Positions 21,244 through 29,550 of a DNA stretch of 64,000 bases are shown here, one piece after another. Source of the stretch: Kluyvera sichuanensis (lineage in GTDB: Bacteria > Pseudomonadota > Gammaproteobacteria > Enterobacterales > Enterobacteriaceae); NCBI RefSeq assembly GCF_014218705.1, contig NZ_JABBJF010000004.1:248001-312000 (forward strand), in the 5' to 3' direction. The position numbers were made by a program, and so were the translations under genes. The notes below the pieces were generated by a model. That model did no database searches. It was given only the letters and a program-made list of their open reading frames with translations, and was not told where the DNA came from. Within the stretch, counting starts at the first letter, position 1. Every line of letters starts with the position of its first letter.

Positions 21244-22767
21244 ATGCGAAATTCAATACAGGGACCACTGCTGCGCACCGGGCATAACTCTTCATTCAAG
21301 GCGCTGGGTGAAACAGGCTATCCGGTGTTTAAAATGGCCTTCCAGCTACGTGAAGCTATCTATCGTCTTGATGCCGGTCGAGATCTGGCACGGCATCTGG
21401 CCATTCCGCAAAATGATCAAGGCGGAGACAGAACCGACTGGTACAGTAGCTTCCCGGGTGATGTGATTCCATGGAGCGGCGCAAATGAGGCCGAGCGAGA
21501 GTCAGCTCGACAGCAGTTTACTGCGTTTCAAACGGCGGTTCAGTCGCTCAGCGAACAGCTGCTCAATACAGAGCAGAGCGGAACCGGTGGAGACCGTCGC
21601 GTTTTTGCCCAATTGTTAAAGTCGGTAGTCAACTTCCCTGACTATGAATTTGTTTACCTCGTCAACGGCATTCTGGTGATTACCTTCTGGGGATTTGTTC
21701 ACCCAGAAGGAGAGCATCGCAGCCCGATGCATTGGCTGAGCCCATCGTCAGTTCCGGTAGCCCCTCTAGCGGCCGAAAAATTACAGGAAGCAGCGAAACC
21801 AGTCGTCGCTCCAGTCGTCGATTCAGCCATGGACGTGCAGACACGTACACGTCGCTGGCGCTGGAACTGGCGTTGGTTGCTGTGGTTACTCCTTGCACTG
21901 CTATTGCTCGCTCTGCTATTAGGGCTATTGCGTGGGTGTGCGCCATCCGTTTCTATTCCTGGCTTACCGGCCATTTCTACAGATAAAACCGCGGCAGTTA
22001 CGGACCCTATCATCCCTACCCCTAACGTCACGTCTCCGGATGTGACAACGCGAGTCTCCCGGCCAAGCGTGGAAACCGTCGTTGGGTCAACCGTCGTACC
22101 TGGCGCAGTAGACGGTACAGTGGTTGATTCCCATAAGATAGTGACCGCAGCGCCAACAGAGAACTCTGCATCAGCTGAAGCATCAGCGCTCCCGTCAGAC
22201 GCCTCTGCACTGACGTCTACGGGTGCAGATACCGAGGGTAGTGCCACCACTCCGCCAACTATCGCGGATGAAGCAAATACGAGTCCGCAGCCTAACCCTG
22301 CGGATTCGGTCACCCCTGAAACACCAGATGCACAAACGCCCCCCCCTGGCGTCGACCCCGTGACCACCCCACCGGTAATCCCGGTGCAGGGCACTCCCCT
22401 GACGCTTCCCGCGACCCTGCCCAATGGTCCCGCACAATTCCTTAACGGTGAATGGCGCGTCAATGGCGGCATACAGGACAAGCTCACCGGGCGTCCTTTG
22501 CAGTTGAAATATAACTTTGCACAAGGCAATGGCACCGTCAGCGTACGCCAGTCCAACGGCGTGACCTGCAGCGGACCGGCCAGCGGTAACGTACAGCAAG
22601 GGGCGCTTAGCATTACTAATCCTGAGCAGATGAAATGCAGCGACGGCTCGAATTTTATTGTTCCAACCATCGAGTGCAAATCGCCTGCTGCCGGCCACGC
22701 CGATTGTATTGGCAGCAACGACGGGGAAAAAACGTTCCCTATCCGTATGCTTCAACCTAATTCCTGA
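21244..22767 (+). CDS. srfA: SrfA-family membrane protein
   Basis: This 507-residue protein sits directly upstream of srfB and srfC. The N-terminal ~180 residues form a soluble domain, followed by a basic stretch and a long Leu-rich membrane span (about 209-232). Next comes a Thr/Ser/Pro-rich linker of ~150 residues and a C-terminal domain (about 395-507) with paired cysteines (VTCSGP, MKCSDG, IECKS, ADCIG) that fits an oxidising periplasm. In Salmonella, srfA is the first gene of srfABC, which was identified as activated by SsrB. The molecular role is unknown. The name rests on position and architecture as I remember them, not on alignment. AAAGGG precedes the ATG. Confidence 0.68.
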   Translation: MRNSIQGPLLRTGHNSSFKALGETGYPVFKMAFQLREAIYRLDAGRDLARHLAIPQNDQGGDRTDWYSSFPGDVIPWSGANEAERESARQQFTAFQTAVQSLSEQLLNTEQSGTGGDRRVFAQLLKSVVNFPDYEFVYLVNGILVITFWGFVHPEGEHRSPMHWLSPSSVPVAPLAAEKLQEAAKPVVAPVVDSAMDVQTRTRRWRWNWRWLLWLLLALLLLALLLGLLRGCAPSVSIPGLPAISTDKTAAVTDPIIPTPNVTSPDVTTRVSRPSVETVVGSTVVPGAVDGTVVDSHKIVTAAPTENSASAEASALPSDASALTSTGADTEGSATTPPTIADEANTSPQPNPADSVTPETPDAQTPPPGVDPVTTPPVIPVQGTPLTLPATLPNGPAQFLNGEWRVNGGIQDKLTGRPLQLKYNFAQGNGTVSVRQSNGVTCSGPASGNVQQGALSITNPEQMKCSDGSNFIVPTIECKSPAAGHADCIGSNDGEKTFPIRMLQPNS

Positions 22768-22784
22768 ACAGGGACGAGATAACT

Positions 22785-25700
22785 ATGTTGCCTGAGATTG
22801 TTTCTTTTGACCGTCAAATCACCCTGGTCGGTGACTCCGGGATCCAATTTATGGATTTCGGTCTATCCCCAGGACGTCAGCCTGCCGGCGAATTTGTGAA
22901 ATTAGCGAATGGTATCCTGACTCGTTTAATCTATAACGAGCAGCGTGATTACTATTTCTATCAACCGACGCCTGAAAATATTGAGAAGGCAAAAAGCCAG
23001 TACGATATCCCCGTTGATCAGAGTCTTAAGCTGTTTGATGGTATCTGGCTGCCGCTTCCCCTGCTGCGCTTTAGCCCGCCAAATGTATATCAGGAAGGGC
23101 CGCTGAACTGGGCACGTTTTCGTATAGTGAAGCTGGCTGAACCAGATATGGACGGGCATAGCTATCGTATGACGCTGGCTATCGACACGCGTATTATGGC
23201 CAAGCAGCAGGCAGCCGCCGACCTCAGTCCAAACCAGGAAGATGTCAATGCGGGAGCAACCTTCGCCGTCGCAACAGCAACATATGCTCTGAACTGGTAC
23301 CTCGCGCAAGAGTGGATCGCAGATTGGCTCAAAGAGGTGTTCAAAGAGGCTAGCAAAGGCCGGGATATTGACGAACGTGAGCAAGAGCTTGCTATGCAGT
23401 ATCCTCTGGCGCACTACCTTAATCTCCTTTCACTGATGGCGATTCCCGTTGAAGGATTGCAAAATCAAACGGCTCCCGTTATTGAACTGCCGCAGTTCAG
23501 AGTCATTGCAAATCGGGAAACGAATGCCATTAAACCCATCGCGGTCGATCTGATACTCGATGTGGGTAACTCTCGTACCTGCGGTATTCTGATTGAGGAT
23601 CATGGTCAGTCTGGCTCAGGCATGCGGCATAATTATGTCCTCAAGCTTCGCGATCTCAGCGCGCCAGAACACGTTTATACCGATCCCTTTGAAAGTCGGG
23701 TTGAATTCTCACAGGCATTTTTTGGGAAAGATCACTGCTCAGTGCGCAGCGGTCGCCACGATGCATTCCAATGGCCAACCATTGCTCGCATTGGCGGTGA
23801 AGCTAGCCGTTTGGCTGCTCGCCGTAAAGGCAGTGAAGGTTCAACGGGCTTATCCAGCCCGAAACGCTATCTCTGGGACGAAAAATATTATGGTCAAGGC
23901 TGGCGTTTTAACGGCAGCTATGTGCAGGACAGCAACCCATTAGCAACCGCAGCACCGTTTGCCAACCTCATCGATGAACGTGGCGAAGCGCTGCACACCA
24001 TTGAAGATGAGATGGACCGTATTCCCGTCTTTACGCCACGCTACTCACGCAGCTCACTCATGACCTTTATGCTGTCGGAAGTTCTGACTCAGGCGATTAG
24101 CCAGATTAACAGCCCAGAACAGCGTATCCGTCAGGGACATGCGGGCATTCCACGCCAGCTGCGACATATTATTCTGACCGTTCCACCGGGAATGCCAATG
24201 GCTGAACGCTGCATCCTGGATGAAAGAATGCGCCAGGCCGTCGGCCTCGTCTGGAAATCGCTACGCTGGCACAACGGTGAGAACGATCCGTACCAGGATG
24301 AACAGGAAGATCATACCCAGGCGCACATCAAGATCCCACTGCCTAAAATCAGGGTTGAATGGGACGAAGCCTCCTGCGCACAGCTGGTCTATCTCTACAC
24401 CGAAATTAACCAGAACTTTGCTGGTCATCCGGAAGTCTTCTTCAATACGCTTGGCCGCCCTGACCGCGACAGTCGTGAAAGCATCACGGTTGCATCCATC
24501 GATATTGGTGGTGGTACCACTGACCTGGTGATCACCGATTACCATCTCGATCGCAACGGTCTTTCCGGCGGCGGTGCCAACGTGCATATCATCCCTCACC
24601 AGCGTTTTCGTGACAGCGTCAAGATTGCGGGCGACGATATTCTACTGGACGTTATTCAATCCTATATTCTTCCTGCATTTGAAGCATCGCTGCGCGAAGC
24701 GGGTGTGATGTCCGTTGAAACACTTATGTCTCAGCTGTGCGGCTCGCAGAATATTAGTGCTGCCGAGGCAGTGCTGCGTCAGCAGCTCAGCCTGCAATTG
24801 TTTGTTCCTCTCGCGCTGAGTATTTTGAGCAAGTATGAACAATATGATCTGCAGGATGAGCAAACTCATACCCTGATTAACCAACGCGTTGGCGAGCTGC
24901 TGTTTGCGGGTTGTATAAGCGATGAAGTGGAAGGGTTTGTTCGTCGTGAAGTGCAGAAAGCCGGCGGCCCGAGCGATTTTAAACTGGAAAACATCACGCT
25001 TAATCTGCCGCTGTCCAGACTGCACAGCGACCTCTGTTCAGGCAAATTCAATATTGATAAGGCCTTAACGGCACTGTGTGAAGTGCTGGCCTGCTACAAC
25101 TGCGATCTGCTTCTGCTGACCGGACGGCCGTCACAACTGCCGGGTATTCAGGCAATCATTCGTCGAAACCTTCCGCTGCCTCCGGGACGTATTTTACCCC
25201 TGCACGGTTATCAGACCGGAACCTGGTATCCGTTCCATAAAAATGGTCAGATTGACGACCCGAAAAGCACCGCCTCCGTGGGCGCAATGCTGACCCAGCT
25301 CTGTGCCAATCACAGCATTCCGAACTTCCATTTCCGGACATCGGCGCTGAAACCATACTCAACTATTCGCCATATCGGCACCATTGATATGGACAGTCAG
25401 ATCCGTGATGCCGACATCGTATATCGCCATATTGAATCTGAAAATGGACAGATCAAGCTACCGGCTATTACCGATGAAAACGGTGAGAAGACCACGCAAA
25501 GCATCATCATGCGCGGTGACCTGCGTCTGGGTTATCGCCAACTGGATGCCGAGCGCTGGGCGGCTGCGCCGCTCTACACGCTGCGTTTTAGTGAAGAAGG
25601 TCGTAAGAAATTCTCCACCGCCGCGTCTACAGATAACGGATCGCCATACCTCAAAGTCAGACTGACAATCGACAAAGGAAAGCGCGCTCGCCAATTAGGG

Positions 25701-25853
25701 CTGATTAGCGATCTCCTGACCATCGCCGACGTAAGCAGCAATACCGATAAATCGTTTAGCAAACGTGATTTAGACCTGGAACTCAATACCATGCCGGATA
25801 CTGGGCTCATTGATAGCCGACACTGGCTCGATAGCGGGAGTGTTAAAAAATAA
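22785..25853 (+). CDS. srfB: SrfB, large actin/Hsp70-like ATPase-fold protein
   Basis: This 1022-residue cytoplasmic protein has ~250 N-terminal residues of a family-specific domain. It then shows the two phosphate motifs of the actin/Hsp70/FtsA superfamily: phosphate-1 DVGNSRTCGILIED at about 259 and phosphate-2 SIDIGGGTTDLVITDY at about 571. An adenosine-type motif LLLTGRPSQLPGIQ follows near 770. The family is annotated as virulence factor SrfB, but its biochemical role is not established. Its start follows srfA by 17 bases and its stop TAA overlaps the srfC ATG by one base, so srfB and srfC are translationally coupled. The obvious inference is an ATP-driven assembly or chaperone partner of the SrfC GTPase. 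Confidence 0.9.
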   Translation: MLPEIVSFDRQITLVGDSGIQFMDFGLSPGRQPAGEFVKLANGILTRLIYNEQRDYYFYQPTPENIEKAKSQYDIPVDQSLKLFDGIWLPLPLLRFSPPNVYQEGPLNWARFRIVKLAEPDMDGHSYRMTLAIDTRIMAKQQAAADLSPNQEDVNAGATFAVATATYALNWYLAQEWIADWLKEVFKEASKGRDIDEREQELAMQYPLAHYLNLLSLMAIPVEGLQNQTAPVIELPQFRVIANRETNAIKPIAVDLILDVGNSRTCGILIEDHGQSGSGMRHNYVLKLRDLSAPEHVYTDPFESRVEFSQAFFGKDHCSVRSGRHDAFQWPTIARIGGEASRLAARRKGSEGSTGLSSPKRYLWDEKYYGQGWRFNGSYVQDSNPLATAAPFANLIDERGEALHTIEDEMDRIPVFTPRYSRSSLMTFMLSEVLTQAISQINSPEQRIRQGHAGIPRQLRHIILTVPPGMPMAERCILDERMRQAVGLVWKSLRWHNGENDPYQDEQEDHTQAHIKIPLPKIRVEWDEASCAQLVYLYTEINQNFAGHPEVFFNTLGRPDRDSRESITVASIDIGGGTTDLVITDYHLDRNGLSGGGANVHIIPHQRFRDSVKIAGDDILLDVIQSYILPAFEASLREAGVMSVETLMSQLCGSQNISAAEAVLRQQLSLQLFVPLALSILSKYEQYDLQDEQTHTLINQRVGELLFAGCISDEVEGFVRREVQKAGGPSDFKLENITLNLPLSRLHSDLCSGKFNIDKALTALCEVLACYNCDLLLLTGRPSQLPGIQAIIRRNLPLPPGRILPLHGYQTGTWYPFHKNGQIDDPKSTASVGAMLTQLCANHSIPNFHFRTSALKPYSTIRHIGTIDMDSQIRDADIVYRHIESENGQIKLPAITDENGEKTTQSIIMRGDLRLGYRQLDAERWAAAPLYTLRFSEEGRKKFSTAASTDNGSPYLKVRLTIDKGKRARQLGLISDLLTIADVSSNTDKSFSKRDLDLELNTMPDTGLIDSRHWLDSGSVKK

Positions 25854-28561
25854 TGAATAACGATCAAAAATCTCTCACTCAAGGTTGGGCAGCTATCGCT
25901 CAGGGTTGCCTCGATGCGCTCGGTTGGGTGGATACCGTTCGCGGTGGTTCACGACGTCTGGATAACGAAGCCGACAAGCTCAGCCTGACTCTGCTTCGCA
26001 CCCGCAATCAGGCAAATAGCCTGACTCAGGTTGCCAGAACGCCAATGACCGTTGGATTTTTTGGTATCTCACAGGCCGGGAAATCATATCTCATTTCAGC
26101 ACTAGCTGCGGGCAGCAACGGCTCACTGGAAGCGTTGTATGGAGAACGCCGCGTTAACTTTATCAAAGAAGTTAACCCCGTCGGCGGCGGAAAAGAAGCC
26201 ACCGGGCTCGTTACCCGCTTTACCCGTCAGGCCCCGGCGGCCCCCGCCGGTTACCCGGTTCCTTTACGACTGTTCAGCGAAATCGATCTGGCAAAAATCC
26301 TGGCGAATGCCTGGTTTAACGACTTTAACCATGAGCAGCTTAGCTACCAGATTGACCAAAGCCGGATTGATGAAAACCTACGCCCTTTCCTGCATCGTAC
26401 CGTGCAAAGCCAGGGCTACAATGGGGTAAATCAGGAAGATGTCGTGGCTCTGTGGGATTACCTGAACGCCTCCTTTAAAAAATCAGTTGAGAAGCTTGAA
26501 CATGCCTGGTGGCCGCAGGTATTAAAAATTGCACCTGCATTGAGTCCTGGTGAACGTGCTGAGCTCTTTTCACTCCTGTGGGGAGAGCAGCCCGCACTCA
26601 CCGAAACCTACCGTTCATTAGCAAACGTGCTCGCTAAGCTCAACCATGCCCGGATGGTCTTTGCGCCCCTGGAGACGCTCACCGATCACACCAGCGGCAG
26701 CATCATGAACGTTGATAGCCTTAATCGACTGGGCTCCAGCCAGGATCGCAACGTTGAGATTCGCTACTGGAAAGAAGAACAGCAAATTGGCAGCGCCAGC
26801 TTAACCCAAGCCGAGCTGGCTGCATTAACCACTGAACTGATTTTCCCGCTGGCCGAAGTTGAGGCGAACAGCATCGTAGAACATGTTGATCTGCTTGATT
26901 TCCCAGGCTATCGCGGTCGTCTGAAGATCACTGCATTGGAAGAAGCTGGCCGGGATGGGCTTAACGCGATTTCTCAGCTTCTGCTTCGCGGAAAAGTAGC
27001 CTATCTTTTCGAGCGTTATACCGATAACCAGGAGATGAATGCGCTTGTCGTATGCGCCAGCTCCGCTAAGCAAAGCGACGTCGTAGATGTAGGCCCGGTC
27101 CTGAATCGTTGGGTTGAGAAAACGCAGGGTAAAAGTGCCGAGGAGCGCAAAGAGCGGAAGCCGGGCTTGTTCTGGGCCATAACTATGTGTGATATGCGCA
27201 TCAACAACAGCTTGCAGCATACAGAAGCCCAACTGAAAGAAGGTATGGAAGGCATGGTGCACATGACCCTGCTTGAGCGCTTCTCACAGTATGACTGGCT
27301 ACAGCAATGGGCGCCAAATCAACCCTTCAATAACTGTTTCCTGGTGCGTAAACCCGGCCTCGATAATCCGTTCCTGCAGGTGGAGGGGGATTCAGGCCAG
27401 GAACATCTTAATGAAGTGGGTGTTACCGAACGCTACCGTGATGTGCTCGACACCATGGCCAACGCTTTCGTATGTGGCAAAAACGTAATTCGCCATGTAG
27501 CTGAACCTCGAGCCTCCTGGCAGGCCATGCTCGAACTCAACGATGGCGGTATGGCACGTCTGACCCAGGCGTTGCGCGGAGTAGCCAATCTGAACTTTAA
27601 GCTGGAACGTTTGCGCCAGCAGCTCGAACAATGCCGTCAGGACACAGGAGACCGCCAGTTAGGACGTTGGTTCGAACAAGATGGCGACGGGCAGATAGTC
27701 AAAAAGCAAGCCATCGCCAAAGAACTGTGGCAGGGGTTATCCGCCTGTCCTCACGGCATGGGTGAGGTAATGGTACATCTGGATCTGCCAACCCACGTGC
27801 TCAACAATATCTATCTGAGTATCCGCGACCAGGAACCACAGTCAAACAGCGAGAGCCAGACTGCAAATACCGTTATTGCCAATCCATTTGGCAACAACCC
27901 ATTTGGTGACAATCCATTTGCCACCGATCCGTTTTCCTCTGCGACGACAGTGTCCACAGCAAGCGAGACACCAGCGCCAGTACCTCAGGAAAGAGTGGGT
28001 CAAGACGATGAGTTCGCCCATCAGACCTTTAAAGCCTGGGTGGCTCACTTGCGCGAATTACCGCAGCAGATGTCCCAGTGGCGGCAGCTCGGTTTGAGTA
28101 ATGAATTAGTCAACTATCTCTGTGAAGAACTTATCACTGCCGCTACGCGTTTAGACCTGGAAGGCACGCTAAAACGTGCACTGGCAGGTCAGGAACAAAC
28201 GGGAACCCGCCGTGAACATCTGATGGCGCGCCAGGTGCTGCGTGCTCAACTGACAATGCGCGATTTTATCGCCTGGTTTGGTTATCTCGCACTGCCGCCA
28301 GAAAATGTGCCGAACAGTTATGTAGGCGAGAAGAATAAGGTCTTCGCACGCCAGACGAAGCTGGCCAGCGATGAGCTACCTCAGCTTGCCGCCGTTGCAC
28401 CACAGCCGGGTATCACCTACCTGGGCGACTGGCTTTCAGCCCTAATGAGCGTCGTGCTGGATAACGCGGGCCATAGCGCCACCCGAGATATTTCCTTCGA
28501 ACATAATCGACAACTTGGCCTGATTATCAGCCAATTGAAACAAGAGAACATGCCATGCTAG
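25853..28561 (+). CDS. srfC: SrfC, dynamin-like GTPase
   Basis: This 902-residue protein has a P-loop GISQAGKS at residues 71-78 preceded by a hydrophobic strand, and a G3-like DFPG near residue 349 in HVDLLDFPGYRG. A wide spacing between them is common in large GTPases of dynamin type. The remainder is mainly helical. Residues ~670-700 hold a low-complexity linker with four NPF/DPF units at an exact five-residue period. The family is annotated as putative virulence effector SrfC. No secretion signal is visible, and the srfB coupling argues for a cytoplasmic machine rather than a secreted effector. Its end overlaps the next gene by seven bases. Confidence 0.88.
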   Translation: MNNDQKSLTQGWAAIAQGCLDALGWVDTVRGGSRRLDNEADKLSLTLLRTRNQANSLTQVARTPMTVGFFGISQAGKSYLISALAAGSNGSLEALYGERRVNFIKEVNPVGGGKEATGLVTRFTRQAPAAPAGYPVPLRLFSEIDLAKILANAWFNDFNHEQLSYQIDQSRIDENLRPFLHRTVQSQGYNGVNQEDVVALWDYLNASFKKSVEKLEHAWWPQVLKIAPALSPGERAELFSLLWGEQPALTETYRSLANVLAKLNHARMVFAPLETLTDHTSGSIMNVDSLNRLGSSQDRNVEIRYWKEEQQIGSASLTQAELAALTTELIFPLAEVEANSIVEHVDLLDFPGYRGRLKITALEEAGRDGLNAISQLLLRGKVAYLFERYTDNQEMNALVVCASSAKQSDVVDVGPVLNRWVEKTQGKSAEERKERKPGLFWAITMCDMRINNSLQHTEAQLKEGMEGMVHMTLLERFSQYDWLQQWAPNQPFNNCFLVRKPGLDNPFLQVEGDSGQEHLNEVGVTERYRDVLDTMANAFVCGKNVIRHVAEPRASWQAMLELNDGGMARLTQALRGVANLNFKLERLRQQLEQCRQDTGDRQLGRWFEQDGDGQIVKKQAIAKELWQGLSACPHGMGEVMVHLDLPTHVLNNIYLSIRDQEPQSNSESQTANTVIANPFGNNPFGDNPFATDPFSSATTVSTASETPAPVPQERVGQDDEFAHQTFKAWVAHLRELPQQMSQWRQLGLSNELVNYLCEELITAATRLDLEGTLKRALAGQEQTGTRREHLMARQVLRAQLTMRDFIAWFGYLALPPENVPNSYVGEKNKVFARQTKLASDELPQLAAVAPQPGITYLGDWLSALMSVVLDNAGHSATRDISFEHNRQLGLIISQLKQENMPC
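27881..27934 (+). repeat. 15-bp tandem repeat encoding NPF/DPF motifs inside srfC
   Basis: Codons for Asn-Pro-Phe recur at 27881, 27896 and 27911, and Asp-Pro-Phe at 27926, an exact 15-base period giving NPFGNNPFGDNPFATDPF. The copy number could vary between strains. In the protein it is a flexible linker. Confidence 0.85.
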
Positions 28562-29550
28562 CTAAAATCATCGCCTGCCAACCAGCAGTGCCGGGTACTG
28601 CGCAATTGATGGTTCGCCTGCGTGGCGATAATGCGCTATTGCCGGAGCTGAATTTTACGCTTTGCAATAACGAGCAAAACTACCTTCAACCCGACGGTAA
28701 TTGGAGCCCAGCACCGCACATCTTTATAGTCAACGGTGGCTACGCGCTGGCCAACGGCAGCGGTTTCCGTATCGGCCCAACGCTACTGGATCCGCTGCTG
28801 GCTACTGCAAGCCAGGTTCAGATCCAGATAACGTTGGCTTCTGGTGAGCAGCGCAGCACTACGCTCCAGTTGGTGCGCGACGAACTGTTCTCTTCAGATG
28901 CTCGTGGTGAAACCAGTAACTACAGCGGCAGCAGTATGCTACAAACGCCAGAACCATCTTCAGCCCCCGCAGCCATTGTGGAACCTGATCCGGTGGAGCC
29001 GGTGCTCCATACCGAAGATCGAACACAACGGAAACCCAGCCCGTCACGTCTGCCATTAATCGGTACGTCGGTACTGGCCCTGGTGGTAATAGCCGGTGCA
29101 CTGTGGTGGTTCCTGGGTCGTGATAAATCCCCGGACGTTGTGCCAGCAGCACAGGCTCAGCAAGAAGCTCCAGCCACTGAATCAACCTCCGAAAAAACCG
29201 AGCAGAACGGCTGCACCACCGAGAGCTTAAACAGCCTTAACGAGCTGGATTTCGTCCAAAGCTGCGTACAGGAAAAACTCGACAGCGACAAACTACTCGC
29301 TATTGTCCAGGCAGCAAAAGACGCGAAGAAATGCGGCGTAGCGCAGCGTCTGTATGCTAACCGCGCCCAGGGCGGCGACACCAAAGTCGCCATCGTCTAT
29401 GCGAGTGAGTACGACCCGAAATACCACCAGCCAAGCGAGTGTTTCAAAGCGCCGGATAAAGATACTGCCGCCTATTGGTACGAAACGGTACTGCAAACAG
29501 AACCCAACAACCAAACGGCAAAACAACGCCTTGAGGAGTTAGGGAAATGA
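28555..29550 (+). CDS. Single-span membrane protein of the srf locus
   Basis: This 331-residue protein is not recognised as a named family. The N-terminal ~115 residues look like a beta-rich, FHA- or Ig-like soluble domain. An acidic Pro-rich linker follows, then one membrane span at about 167-188 (LPLIGTSVLALVVIAGALWW). The C-terminal ~140 residues carry a helical segment with cysteines and a TPR/Sel1-like ending (DKDTAAYWYETVLQTEPNNQ). The start ATG overlaps srfC by seven bases and its TGA overlaps the vWA gene ATG by four. It may tether the cytoplasmic SrfB/SrfC pair to the periplasmic components. Confidence 0.72.
   Translation: MLAKIIACQPAVPGTAQLMVRLRGDNALLPELNFTLCNNEQNYLQPDGNWSPAPHIFIVNGGYALANGSGFRIGPTLLDPLLATASQVQIQITLASGEQRSTTLQLVRDELFSSDARGETSNYSGSSMLQTPEPSSAPAAIVEPDPVEPVLHTEDRTQRKPSPSRLPLIGTSVLALVVIAGALWWFLGRDKSPDVVPAAQAQQEAPATESTSEKTEQNGCTTESLNSLNELDFVQSCVQEKLDSDKLLAIVQAAKDAKKCGVAQRLYANRAQGGDTKVAIVYASEYDPKYHQPSECFKAPDKDTAAYWYETVLQTEPNNQTAKQRLEELGK

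Noticed and set aside
21699..22718. 339-codon minus-strand frame inside srfA
   Set aside because: It mirrors the Thr/Pro/Ser-rich linker of SrfA, has low-complexity composition and no family match; a shadow frame.
27881..27934. CRISPR-like repeat array
   Set aside because: The 15-base period is in frame and encodes a protein linker; there are no spacers or cas genes in the window.
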